NCBI GenBank assembly: GCA_938002955.1
Contig: CALLAA010000257.1
Span: forward strand, 1-37,597
Source: an uncultured Acidimicrobiales bacterium
Lineage (GTDB): Bacteria; Actinomycetota; Acidimicrobiia; Acidimicrobiales; SHLQ01
DNA length: 37,597 nucleotides
Direction of reading: 5' to 3'
A model generated the notes under the pieces. The model made no database searches and was not told the DNA's origin. It saw only the letters and a list, made by a program, of their open reading frames with translations. Shown here in pieces: positions 1 through 7,747 of this stretch (positions are counted from its first letter, which is position 1; every line of letters starts with the position of its first letter). A program made the position numbers and the translations under genes.

Positions 1-2
1 AT

Positions 3-854
3 TCACGGCGCCACTACTCCCACATTGTCGATCAACCGGACATCGCCGAAATACACCGCAGTGAGGAGGCGAATCTCGCCCGACAAGATCTCCGGCGTGC
101 GCAACGAGGCAGCATCGACCACCGCGATGTAGTCAGGCTCGGCAGCCAGTGGAGCGGTCGCAATAATCGCTCGAACAATCGCTTCGACAGCCGCTGGATC
201 GCGTTCGCCGCCCTCGATCGCCGTCACGCCCGCCTGCAACGCCCGTTGCACCGTGGGCGCCTGCTCCCGATGTTCGGGCGTAAGGCGGAGGTTCCGGCTC
301 GACATGGCCAATCCGTCCTCTTCTCGCACGGTCGGCATGCCCTTCACGTCGACGGGAAAGTTCAGGTCGGTCGTCATACGCCGCAGCATCGCCAGCTGCT
401 GATAGTCCTTCTGCCCGAAGTACGCAGTGCACGGACCAACGATGTTGAACAGCTTGCTCACCACCGTGGCCACGCCAGCAAAATGCGTTGGGCGGCTCGA
501 CCCTTCCCATGGCTCGGTCACGACTCGCAGCGAGACCGTGGTCCAATTCTCCTCGGGGTACATCTCGCGCACGGACGGCACGAAGAGATACTCGATTCCG
601 GCGGCCTCGGCCTTCGCCGCATCCTCGTCGAGCATGCGGGGGTAACTGTCGAGGTCTTCGTCGGGAGCGAACTGCAATGGGTTCACGAAGATCGATGCGA
701 CACCGACGTTGCACATCGTGGACGCCGCCACCATCAGGCTCTCGTGTCCATGATGTAGCGCACCCATCGTTGGCGCGAAGCCGATGGTCTTACCGTCGGC
801 ACGCTCTCGATCGAGATGGCTGCGAAGTTCCGAAATCGTGTGAAGAATTTCCAT
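3..854 (-). CDS. panC: pantothenate synthetase PanC
   Basis: Joins D-pantoate and beta-alanine using ATP (through pantoyl-adenylate) to make pantothenate, the vitamin precursor of CoA; cytosolic. The 283-residue product has the usual family length. It shows the nucleotidyltransferase HxGH motif as HHGH at residues 34-37, inside the typical FAPTMGALHHGH start region, and the later AMSSRN segment that takes the KMSKS-like role. The stop codon lies at 3-5, so the gene is complete. It is the last visible gene of the folate/pantothenate cluster, 49 bases after the DUF2520 gene. A ketopantoate-reductase-like neighbour next to panC is common in Actinobacteria. Identification rests on clear motif and length agreement. 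Confidence 0.97.
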   Translation of the reverse strand: MEILHTISELRSHLDRERADGKTIGFAPTMGALHHGHESLMVAASTMCNVGVASIFVNPLQFAPDEDLDSYPRMLDEDAAKAEAAGIEYLFVPSVREMYPEENWTTVSLRVVTEPWEGSSRPTHFAGVATVVSKLFNIVGPCTAYFGQKDYQQLAMLRRMTTDLNFPVDVKGMPTVREEDGLAMSSRNLRLTPEHREQAPTVQRALQAGVTAIEGGERDPAAVEAIVRAIIATAPLAAEPDYIAVVDAASLRTPEILSGEIRLLTAVYFGDVRLIDNVGVVAP

Positions 855-903
855 GCCCGATCAGTCTGCCCGATCCGGTGAGCATTGAGCCAAGGAGTTC
901 GCG

Positions 904-1629
904 TCAGTCTCCGGCGCGAGCTTCGAGGAGCTTGCGAGCGAGCCCAACCATGGCGTCATACCCCTCGATTTCGCCGGGATGAGCGTCGCCAAGCGCAGCC
1001 CGATGCGCATCGATAGTCGCCTGATCGCCCCGTGCTACCGGCCCGGTCAGCGCAGCGGCAGGACCATCGGTGAAGGCATTCTCGACACTTGCACGGACGA
1101 TCGGCAGGAACGCTTCGAGCGGTACCCCAACCGAATCGGCGAGCCGCTCGACCTGACCGAGCAGCGCAACCGAATGGTTCGACGCCACCGCGGCGGCACA
1201 GTGATACAGCGCCCGATCGGCATCGGCAATTGTGAACCACTCGCCGCTCAGAGCCTCCGCCATCTCTTGTGCGATTGGATCTCCGGCGACCGCATAGTGG
1301 CAGTCCCGCAATGCGGCAGCACCGTCGTGTGCGTTCGGCAACGACTGCAATGGGTGTAGCGCCGCTACCGCATTCGAATCGCCGAGGGCGGACAGCGGGG
1401 TTGCGCCCGAGAGATGCACGAGCACTGCGTTGCCCGGCTGAATCGCCGCAGCGACACCAGCAATAGCCGCATCAGGCGTAGCGATAACACACACATCAAC
1501 ACCACGGGCAGCCTCGGACACGTCTGCGCCGCGGCGATAGATCGCAGCGCACTCCCACCCGAGGTCGGTCAGCGCACCGTGCAGCGACATACCAGCGCGA
1601 CCGGGCCCGACGAGCGTGAACCGGCGCAC
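904..1629 (-). CDS. Rossmann-like / DUF2520 family oxidoreductase-like protein
   Basis: A 241-residue protein beginning with a nucleotide-binding pattern (VRRFTLVGPGRAG, glycines at about residues 9-13). Its C-terminal half matches the helical DUF2520 domain (conserved YHCAAAVASNHSVAL at about 142-156). This architecture is shared with ketopantoate-reductase-like and pyrroline-carboxylate-reductase-like proteins, and members often lie beside panC. An extension to 1737 is open but would lie inside folK. I prefer the GTG at 1629 because it has GAGGG about 10 bases upstream, lies 4 bases after the folK stop, and places the Rossmann strand at the N terminus. A role in supplying pantoate is suggested by position only; the substrate is unknown. 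Confidence 0.85.
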   Translation of the reverse strand: MRRFTLVGPGRAGMSLHGALTDLGWECAAIYRRGADVSEAARGVDVCVIATPDAAIAGVAAAIQPGNAVLVHLSGATPLSALGDSNAVAALHPLQSLPNAHDGAAALRDCHYAVAGDPIAQEMAEALSGEWFTIADADRALYHCAAAVASNHSVALLGQVERLADSVGVPLEAFLPIVRASVENAFTDGPAAALTGPVARGDQATIDAHRAALGDAHPGEIEGYDAMVGLARKLLEARAGD

Positions 1630-1633
1630 GTTC

Positions 1634-2092
1634 CTATCCCTCAGCGGGTTGGTACGGCCAGACGTCGTCGAGCGGCGGATCGACAAAATCGTCCGGGATG
1701 AGATCTGGGGCGAGCTCGCGAAGCGGAATGAGGACAAAGGCCCGCTCGAACATCCGCGGGTGAGGCACGGTCAGGTCGTGATCATCGATGACCTCGCCAT
1801 CAACCCAGAGCACATCGACATCGAGCGTGCGAGGACCCCAGCGTTCCTTGCGGACCCGGTCGGCATCTTCCTCGCGCTCGCGGCACACCGTAAGGAGCTG
1901 GCGAGCCGTCCGATCGGTGGAGAGTTGGACAACCATGTTCAGGTACGGATCCTGCTCAGGTCCGCCCATCGGTGCGGTCTCCCAGATCGAAGAAATCTTG
2001 ACGACATCAGGGATACGCCCAACGGCATGGTTGAGATGGGCTTCACGATCTCCAAGGTTGGAGCCGAGCCCAAGAAAGGCTCGGCGCGTCAC
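1634..2092 (-). CDS. folK: HPPK: 6-hydroxymethyl-7,8-dihydropterin pyrophosphokinase
   Basis: Transfers pyrophosphate from ATP to 6-hydroxymethyl-dihydropterin, preparing it for FolP in folate synthesis. The 152-residue product starts with the FolK signature FLGLGSNLGDR and carries the conserved RWGPRTLDVDVLW block, whose two aspartates bind magnesium, followed by the VPHPRM motif. Length is typical of a single-domain HPPK. It begins with GTG, and this overlaps the folB stop in a GTGA arrangement, so the two are probably translationally coupled. Order folP, phosphatase-like gene, folB, folK on one strand places three consecutive folate steps in one transcript. Confidence 0.97.
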   Translation of the reverse strand: MTRRAFLGLGSNLGDREAHLNHAVGRIPDVVKISSIWETAPMGGPEQDPYLNMVVQLSTDRTARQLLTVCREREEDADRVRKERWGPRTLDVDVLWVDGEVIDDHDLTVPHPRMFERAFVLIPLRELAPDLIPDDFVDPPLDDVWPYQPAEG

Positions 2093-2451
2093 GAACGTGA
2101 CCGCCGTACCGTCACCCCGGAACTTGCGAGGTCTTGGGGCACTGGCGGGCGAAGCTTGCGAATGGTCACACGCGTCGCAAGCGCCTTGTCATAGCCGAGC
2201 ACAACGTCAGCTACCTCCGAAGCGAACCGCTCCAGCAGTCCATAACGAACGTCATCGGCGAGCTGCTGAATACCCGCGACAAGACCGCCGTAGTCGATCG
2301 TGTTGTCGAGATCGTCCGAGCTACCCGCAGCACGCAGATCGCAATCGACATCAACATCGATTTCAAACGGCTGACGCCGCTCGACCTCTTCGGCCAAGAT
2401 TCCGCAGTACGCCATGACGCGTAAACCGCGAAGCTCGATCGTGTCAGTCAC
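2089..2451 (-). CDS. folB: dihydroneopterin aldolase FolB
   Basis: Cleaves 7,8-dihydroneopterin to 6-hydroxymethyl-dihydropterin and glycolaldehyde. The 120-residue product carries the family core: MAYCGILAEEVERRQPFEID near the N terminus, the DNTIDYGGL segment and the RVTIRKLRPPVP C-terminal strand. The frame stays open far upstream, but that part overlaps the preceding gene and is low-complexity Ser/Arg, so it is a shadow. I place the start at the GTG at 2451, where its first bases overlap the TGA of the upstream gene (GTGACTGA). It overlaps folK by 4 bases. Family identity is secure; the GTG start is an inference from overlap and alignment. Confidence 0.95.
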   Translation of the reverse strand: MTDTIELRGLRVMAYCGILAEEVERRQPFEIDVDVDCDLRAAGSSDDLDNTIDYGGLVAGIQQLADDVRYGLLERFASEVADVVLGYDKALATRVTIRKLRPPVPQDLASSGVTVRRSRS

Positions 2452-3040
2452 GAAGGTCGATCTCGATCTCGTCGGCCTCTGCGGCCGCTTCAGCTTCAGC
2501 TGCGATGGCGTCATTGATCGTCTCGCGATCGATCTTGCCAGCAACGGCCACGATCTCGCGACCCACCGGGCCGATCTGGCGCTCGAGGAGCTGCTCGACG
2601 GTGACGATGGCCTTCGGCTGGTCTTCGACCATCTTGGTCCACACCAAGTAGCCGGCGATAAGACCGGTGATGTGATCGCCAAGCTCTTCGCGATGCATCA
2701 GGATCTTGAAACCCTGCGTGGTCAACATGTTGATATCCGAATAGATGTGGTTGAGAAAACGCTCACCGTCTTCAGGACCACGAAACGGACGATGGATCCA
2801 GGCCATGTCCTCTTCGTCATAGTTATGCAGGTTCGACGTGTTTGGGATCAGCGACAGGATCCGGTCGAATCCGTTGACCTTCGTCCAGATGATCTCTTCT
2901 TGACGACGCACTCGACGATGAGCGTCGCCATATCCACCGAGACGCTCACAGACGGCGAGCTGCCCGCGAAGAACCCACTTGAAATGTCGTGGCTCAATCC
3001 CGAGTGCCCACTTGCCTTTGAGCTTTTGGCTACTTGCCAT
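2444..3040 (-). CDS. phosphatase-like protein with degenerate active site, embedded in folate operon
   Basis: A 198-residue protein lying between folP and folB. Residues 20-135 resemble the dual-specificity/tyrosine phosphatase fold: WVLRGQLAV (residues 22-30, as in phosphatases that open with a greeting strand near W-x-x-R/G), a conserved NGFDRILSLIPN strand (56-67), HRPFRG (83-88), and a loop LMHREELGDHITG (114-126) followed by a hydrophobic helix. In active enzymes that loop reads H-C-x5-R; here the cysteine position is R117 and the arginine position is H123. It is therefore unlikely to be a cysteine phosphatase and may bind a phosphorylated ligand or partner. The tail (180-198) is Ala/Glu rich. 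Start ATG at 3040 is chosen because the upstream extension overlaps folP. Fold assignment is by eye; a wholly different fold is possible. Confidence 0.6.
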   Translation of the reverse strand: MASSQKLKGKWALGIEPRHFKWVLRGQLAVCERLGGYGDAHRRVRRQEEIIWTKVNGFDRILSLIPNTSNLHNYDEEDMAWIHRPFRGPEDGERFLNHIYSDINMLTTQGFKILMHREELGDHITGLIAGYLVWTKMVEDQPKAIVTVEQLLERQIGPVGREIVAVAGKIDRETINDAIAAEAEAAAEADEIEIDLRD

Positions 3041-3087
3041 GTTTTTGCTATTCCGATCGATTGGTTGAGTAGCGCGCCGGTGTTGCT

Positions 3088-3942
3088 CTAGGAGAAACGC
3101 GCCGTTGTGTATAACGAAAGAAGCCGTGCAGCAGCAACGCTTGCGCGCACGTCGTGCACCCGCACAATATGTGCCCCGAGCCTCCAGGACCACACCGCGG
3201 CGAGCACCGAACCCTCGAGCCGGTCATCCACACCCACTGGTTCCCCAGAATCACTGTGGTCACTCAGCGCGTGAATCTGCCCAATAATTCTCTTTCTGCT
3301 CACTCCTACTACTAGTTCTGGGCCGACATTAGCCAGTTTTTTGAGGTCGCGAAGCAGGTTCAGGTTGTGATTTGTGGACTTACCAAAACCAATACCGGGG
3401 TCAAGCCACATTCGGGCGACACCCGCGGCCGAACCTCGTGCGGTGTATTCGGTGAGGGACGCCGCGATTTCGGCGACAACATCGTCGTATGTCGGGTTAG
3501 CTTGCATGGTTCGAGGCTCACCCTGCATGTGCATCGCCATCCAGCCCGCACCGTGAGAACCAGCTACCTCTTCGAGCGACGCCGTGATGTCGTTGACGAC
3601 GTGGGCGCCCGCACGAAGCGCAGCATCTGCTACGTCGGCCTTTGCGGTGTCGATCGACATGACACAGCGGCCAGCGAGCCGCTCGATGACCGGGATGACC
3701 CGACGCATCTCCTCGTCTTGAGAGATAGCTTCTGCCCCCGGCCGGCTCGACTCACCACCGATATCGATGATGTGCGCGCCATCGGCGATCATCTGCTCGG
3801 CGTGTGCGACGGCTCGATCGAGCGTGCCCCAACGCCCGCCATCGCTGAACGAGTCCGGTGTGGTGTTGAGGATGCCCATGACAAGTGGGCCTGGGCGTTC
3901 GAGTGCCCGAAGTCCGCCCGAGTGATCAAACGCCGCGGTCAT
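3088..3942 (-). CDS. folP: dihydropteroate synthase FolP
   Basis: Condenses 6-hydroxymethyl-dihydropterin pyrophosphate with p-aminobenzoate to dihydropteroate; the sulfonamide target. The product of 284 residues shows MGILNTTPDSFSDGG near residue 22, the DIGGESSRPGA loop and the C-terminal VRVHDV motif, all diagnostic for DHPS. The frame extends upstream to 4017, but that would overlap folE by 68 bases; the ATG at 3942 lies 7 bases after the folE stop and leaves a normal N terminus. The 47-base gap to the phosphatase-like gene is the widest within the folate genes. Identification is secure, the start moderately so. Confidence 0.96.
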   Translation of the reverse strand: MTAAFDHSGGLRALERPGPLVMGILNTTPDSFSDGGRWGTLDRAVAHAEQMIADGAHIIDIGGESSRPGAEAISQDEEMRRVIPVIERLAGRCVMSIDTAKADVADAALRAGAHVVNDITASLEEVAGSHGAGWMAMHMQGEPRTMQANPTYDDVVAEIAASLTEYTARGSAAGVARMWLDPGIGFGKSTNHNLNLLRDLKKLANVGPELVVGVSRKRIIGQIHALSDHSDSGEPVGVDDRLEGSVLAAVWSWRLGAHIVRVHDVRASVAAARLLSLYTTARFS

Positions 3943-3949
3943 TTTGGAC

Positions 3950-4561
3950 TCAGGTTCGTCCGGTGATAAATCGCATTGCTTCGGCGCGGCTCGCTGCACT
4001 GTCACGGAAGCTTCCATGGACAGCTGAAGTCACCGTCGATGATCCCGGCTTACGAACACCACGCATCGACATGCACATGTGTTCCGCCTCGACAACGACC
4101 AAGACACCGGCCGGATCGAGTACTTCTTGCACGGCGTCGGCGACCTGGCGGGTCAACCGCTCCTGCACCTGAGGCCGGCGAGCATACCCGTCCACGAGGC
4201 GGGCGATCTTTGACAATCCGGTGATCTTGCCGCCTGGCTTTGGGATGTAGGCAACGTGGGCTTCGCCATAGAACGGCAGCAGATGATGCTCACACATCGA
4301 GTAGATCGGGATGTCGCGCACCATGATCATCTCGTCGTGGTCGACATCGAACACCTTGTACAAGTGCTCCTTGGGGTCCTCTTGCAGACCACCGCTGATC
4401 TCTGCATACATACGGGCAACGCGTGCCGGCGTATCGAGCAGCCCGTCGCGGTCAGGATCCTCGCCGATCGCCTCAAGAATGTCTCGGACGGCTCGTTCGA
4501 TCTTGCCGTGGTCGACCTTGTTCGCGCGTGGCTCGAGAAGGTCGTCGTCGTGGTCGCTCAT
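3950..4561 (-). CDS. folE: GTP cyclohydrolase I, zinc type
   Basis: Converts GTP to dihydroneopterin triphosphate, the first committed step of tetrahydrofolate synthesis. The 203-residue protein contains the zinc and catalytic motifs of type IA enzymes: [19 protein letters not shown] and the late [10 protein letters not shown], which supply two cysteines and a histidine to zinc. [12 protein letters not shown] is also conserved. The N terminus is acidic and variable, as usual. The ATG at 4561 lies 1 base beyond the ftsH stop, so ftsH and folE are almost certainly co-transcribed. No second FolE is visible here. The phosphatase needed after FolE is not identified, though the phosphatase-like neighbour is tempting but lacks its catalytic cysteine. 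Confidence 0.97.
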   Translation of the reverse strand: MSDHDDDLLEPRANKVDHGKIERAVRDILEAIGEDPDRDGLLDTPARVARMYAEISGGLQEDPKEHLYKVFDVDHDEMIMVRDIPIYSMCEHHLLPFYGEAHVAYIPKPGGKITGLSKIARLVDGYARRPQVQERLTRQVADAVQEVLDPAGVLVVVEAEHMCMSMRGVRKPGSSTVTSAVHGSFRDSAASRAEAMRFITGRT

Positions 4562-4562
4562 A

Positions 4563-6491
4563 TCAGTCCATTCCTTCCGTGCGCATCTGCTCTGCGCGCT
4601 GTGTGGTTGTGAGATGCTGTGGGGTCGTGAGATTCGGTTGTGTCGTGACCGAGCCGGGAGAGTCGGCGACCGCCCCGCCGACGGCGGCCAAGATCTCTTC
4701 TAGCGCTTCGCCCTCGAGAGACTCGTGTTCAATGAGGCTTTCTGCAAGCTCGTCGAGTACCGCCCGATGGATCGTCAAGATCTCGCGTGCCTCGGAGTGG
4801 GCTGCCTCGACGAGCTCGCGAACCTCGGCGTCAATCCTCGCCGCGACCTCATCGCTGTAGTCAGCTTCATGGCCGCTGTTCTTGCCGAGGAAGACCTCGC
4901 CCGACTTGTGCCCAAGACGTTGCGGGCCAAGCGATTCGCTCATCCCGTATTCGGTCACCATGGCCCGAGCAATCGACGCCACTCGGTCGATATCGTCGCT
5001 CGCTCCAGTCGTGGGGTCGCCAAAGATCAGCTCCTCGGCCGTTCGTCCCCCGAGCAACATGGCCATCGTGTCGGTGAGCTCGCTGCGGGTTTGCAAATAC
5101 TTGTCTTCGGTCGGGAGGGACAGCGTCCAGCCGAGCGCTCGTCCGCGTGCGACGATCGACACTTTGTGAATCGGGTCGGTGTTCGGCAGCGCATGACCCA
5201 CGAGGGTGTGTCCGGCCTCGTGATAGGCGATGACCATCTTTTCCTTGTCGGACATGGCCCGACTCTTACGCTCGGGTCCAGCGATCACCCGATCGATAGC
5301 GTCCTCAATTTCGGCCTGGCCGATGCGGTTCTTGTCGCGGCGGGCGGCGAGCAGCGCGGCCTCGTTGAGCAGGTTCGCAATGTCGGCCCCCGTGAAACCC
5401 GGCGTACGTCGGGCAATGACCTCGGTGCTGACATCGTCGTCGAGCGGCTTACCCGCGGCGTGAACATCAGCGATGGCCTTGCGGCCATGTAGATCTGGCC
5501 GGTCGACAACGATCTGACGGTCGAATCGACCAGGGCGCAATAACGCGGGGTCGAGAATGTCGGGACGGTTGGTCGCAGCGATAAGGATGACACCGGTGGT
5601 GACATCGAAGCCGTCCATCTCAACGAGCAGCTGGTTGAGCGTCTGCTCGCGCTCATCGTGCCCACCGCCAAGACCTGCTCCTCGGTGACGACCGACGGCA
5701 TCGATCTCGTCGACGAAGATGATGGCTGGTGCTTCGTCTTTTGCTTGCTGGAACAGGTCACGAACCCGGCTCGCTCCAACCCCCACAAACATCTCCACAA
5801 AGTCCGAACCCGAGATCGTGAAGAACGGAACGCCCGCCTCGCCGGCAACCGCTCGAGCGAGCAAGGTCTTGCCCGTGCCAGGAGGGCCAAACAGCAGGAC
5901 GCCCTTGGGGATTTTTGCGCCGATGCGTTGGAAGCGTTCGGGGTCGGACAGGAAGTCACGAATCTCGGTGAGTTCGTCGACGGCCTCGTCCGCGCCAGCG
6001 ACGTCGGCAAAGGTAACGGTCGGCTGGTCCTTCGACATTTTGCGGGTCTTGGCTTTGCCGAATCCCTTCGCTCCCCGACCGCCCTGCATCGAGCTGAGGA
6101 AGAACCAGAAGATTCCGACGATCAGGAGGAGCGGCAAGAACTGTTGGAGCAGCTGGCCCCATGCGCTCGGGCGTTGACTGTCGGTATCGAGGTCGATCGC
6201 TGGTTCGGCAGCGCGAAGCTCGGCGAAGATTTCGTCGGTCGTTTCGCTCGGGAACGTGGCGATAAATCGCTCATCGCCTTCGATCAGCACACCGGTGACC
6301 TGATGCGATCGGTCGAGCACGGTCGCCTCGGCGATTTCGCCGCCCGAAATGGCTGCTTCAAGCTCGGAGAATGTCAGCTCGGTGGGGGCTGGATCGCGCG
6401 TCAACACCGACGCGATGAGTAGGGCAACGAGTACGACGCTGCCGACGAGCAGCATCGCGGAACGAGAGAGCTTCTTCACGATGCGCTTCAA
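4563..6491 (-). CDS. ftsH: ATP-dependent zinc metalloprotease FtsH
   Basis: Membrane-anchored AAA+ protease that degrades misassembled membrane proteins and selected cytosolic regulators. The 642 residues show a first membrane segment (about 12-30), a small extracytoplasmic domain, a second membrane segment (about 113-135), the AAA module with Walker A GPPGTGKT (202-209) and Walker B IIFVDEID (257-264), the second region of homology [18 protein letters not shown] (308-325) and the zinc-binding HEAGH (424-428). The tail after about residue 600 is acidic, then Thr/Gln rich and probably disordered. Length is typical of actinobacterial FtsH. It lies 49 bases after hpt and 1 base before folE, the standard hpt-ftsH-folE order of Actinobacteria. 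Confidence 0.98.
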   Translation of the reverse strand: MKRIVKKLSRSAMLLVGSVVLVALLIASVLTRDPAPTELTFSELEAAISGGEIAEATVLDRSHQVTGVLIEGDERFIATFPSETTDEIFAELRAAEPAIDLDTDSQRPSAWGQLLQQFLPLLLIVGIFWFFLSSMQGGRGAKGFGKAKTRKMSKDQPTVTFADVAGADEAVDELTEIRDFLSDPERFQRIGAKIPKGVLLFGPPGTGKTLLARAVAGEAGVPFFTISGSDFVEMFVGVGASRVRDLFQQAKDEAPAIIFVDEIDAVGRHRGAGLGGGHDEREQTLNQLLVEMDGFDVTTGVILIAATNRPDILDPALLRPGRFDRQIVVDRPDLHGRKAIADVHAAGKPLDDDVSTEVIARRTPGFTGADIANLLNEAALLAARRDKNRIGQAEIEDAIDRVIAGPERKSRAMSDKEKMVIAYHEAGHTLVGHALPNTDPIHKVSIVARGRALGWTLSLPTEDKYLQTRSELTDTMAMLLGGRTAEELIFGDPTTGASDDIDRVASIARAMVTEYGMSESLGPQRLGHKSGEVFLGKNSGHEADYSDEVAARIDAEVRELVEAAHSEAREILTIHRAVLDELAESLIEHESLEGEALEEILAAVGGAVADSPGSVTTQPNLTTPQHLTTTQRAEQMRTEGMD

Positions 6492-6540
6492 CCTACCGAG
6501 CAGGGTTCAGAATCGCCCTATTCGTGCGTGACGGTGCGAG

Positions 6541-7113
6541 CTACTGGGTGTATTCGGCGATGTATGGAAGGTTGCGGAATTGGCCAGAGGCGTCGAGACC
6601 GTAGCCAACAACGAAGTCCGGGGGCAGCTCGAAGCCGACATATGCGAGCTCTTCGTCGACTTTTTGACGGCCTTCGCGCACGAGAAGCGCGCACACCTCA
6701 ACCGATGCTGCGGCCCGGTTCTTTAGGTTTCGACGCAGGTAACTGAGGGTGAGGCCGGAGTCGATGATGTCCTCGACCACGATGACATGACGCCCTTCGA
6801 GGTCCTCGTCCAGATCCTTGAGGATGCGGACCACGCCCGACGATGCGGTTTGGTTGCCATAGGAGGACACGGCCATGAAGTCGATCTCGACCGGGAGATC
6901 GATCTCTCGCGAGAGGTCTGCGAGGAACATGTACGCGCCGCGAAGCACCGCAACGAGGAGCGGCTTCTTGCCCGCGTAGTCGGCGGTTATCTGCGCGCCG
7001 AGTTCTCGAACCCGCTGGTTAATCTGCGCTTCGGTAACCAAGATTCGACCCACCGACTCTGCGGGGGCCCTTCCGGTCATTGGCGTGCCGTCATATCTCG
7101 CGTCGGTGCTCAT
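6541..7113 (-). CDS. hpt: hypoxanthine phosphoribosyltransferase
   Basis: Salvages hypoxanthine or guanine with PRPP to IMP or GMP; cytosolic. The product of about 190 residues has the N-terminal GRILVTEAQINQRV segment, LVAVLRGAYMFLADL, and the PRPP loop VIVVEDIIDSGLTL with its acidic pair. Three starts are possible: GTG 7137, ATG 7113 and ATG 7080. I chose 7113 because a plausible promoter (7124-7152) would place the transcript start just ahead of it; the core fold needs only 7080. It heads the hpt-ftsH-folate run, whereas tilS, its usual upstream partner, here lies two genes away behind an MFS and a DinB-like gene. Confidence 0.94.
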   Translation of the reverse strand: MSTDARYDGTPMTGRAPAESVGRILVTEAQINQRVRELGAQITADYAGKKPLLVAVLRGAYMFLADLSREIDLPVEIDFMAVSSYGNQTASSGVVRILKDLDEDLEGRHVIVVEDIIDSGLTLSYLRRNLKNRAAASVEVCALLVREGRQKVDEELAYVGFELPPDFVVGYGLDASGQFRNLPYIAEYTQ

Positions 7114-7123
7114 GCAGAGCCGA

Positions 7124-7152
7124 ACGTTACTCGGCACCAGCAGTCAAGTCAC
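7124..7152 (-). promoter_or_regulatory. candidate promoter of hpt-ftsH-fol cluster
   Basis: On the minus strand a GTGACT hexamer (7152-7147) and a TAACGT hexamer (7129-7124) are separated by 17 bases, and TAACGT ends 10 bases before the ATG at 7113. Both hexamers match the vegetative consensus at about four of six positions. This would give a very short leader or none. Seen in sequence; promoter activity is inference. Confidence 0.4.
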
Positions 7153-7169
7153 CCTGGGAGCTGTCCCCG

Positions 7170-7694
7170 TTACTCACAGACATCGCCGTCGATCGACTCA
7201 CGGATGAGATCGGCGTGACCGCAGTGGCGCGCGTACTCCTCGATCATGTGGATCTGGATCCAGCGCAGGTCCCACTTCTGACCGTCGCCGTTGTGATCCT
7301 TCACCGACAGGTCGTCAAGAGACACAGCGTTCTTCACCCGCTGGCGCGAATCTCGAACCGCGTCGTCGAACAAGCGCATGAGCTCGTCGACGGTGAGGGT
7401 CGACGCGAGCGTCATCTCGGCGTCGCGATCTGCATCCCAGTCGAGCGAGGTAAAAACCTCTGGCATGTCGTGCCCGGCGAAGCGTGAGCGGTACCAGTTG
7501 TACTCGACCATCGCCATATGACTGATGAGGCCACCGATGGTGAGCGAAGACGGCGGAAGTGGCGTTGCGAGCTGTTCCTCATCGAGTCCGTACGCCCGAT
7601 CGAGCAGCGCTGCTCGGTAGTAGTCGAGGAACGCGTTGAGCATCGTGGGCTCGTCGCCGTGTCGAGGGATGTGCGGTGCGGGCGGCCGTGTCAT
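7170..7694 (-). CDS. DinB-like / DUF664 family protein
   Basis: A 174-residue protein of the DinB/YfiT-like four-helix superfamily. Metal-ligand candidates are visible as GGLISHMAMVEYNWY in the first half (His about 58) and EEYARHCGHADLIRE near the C terminus (two histidines about 6 residues apart), matching the three-histidine pattern of the superfamily. Many actinobacterial members are thiol (mycothiol or bacillithiol) S-transferases; the substrate here cannot be told. ATG 7694 is preferred over GTG 7700 because TAGCTT lies exactly 6 bases before it, suggesting a leaderless transcript. It follows the MFS gene by 53 bases and could also be read from there. Confidence 0.85.
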   Translation of the reverse strand: MTRPPAPHIPRHGDEPTMLNAFLDYYRAALLDRAYGLDEEQLATPLPPSSLTIGGLISHMAMVEYNWYRSRFAGHDMPEVFTSLDWDADRDAEMTLASTLTVDELMRLFDDAVRDSRQRVKNAVSLDDLSVKDHNGDGQKWDLRWIQIHMIEEYARHCGHADLIRESIDGDVCE

Positions 7695-7711
7695 GGCCAC
7701 AAGCTAACAAA

Positions 7712-7724
7712 GGGGTCTGACCCC
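7712..7724. repeat. 13-bp near-perfect palindrome GGGGTC-T-GACCCC
   Basis: GGGGTC and GACCCC flank a single T. It lies between the MFS and DinB-like genes, in what would be the spacer of a leaderless DinB-gene promoter, and is followed by an imperfect CCTTCGAAAAGG dyad. It could be an operator, a small interspersed repeat or a weak terminator without a T-run. Confidence 0.45.
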
Positions 7725-7747
7725 CCTTCGAAAAGGGTCAAACCAGG

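Noticed and set aside
1634-1737. DUF2520 start extended to 1737
   Set aside because: The extension lies within folK and is Ser/Arg rich; the GTG at 1629 has a ribosome site and the right domain start.
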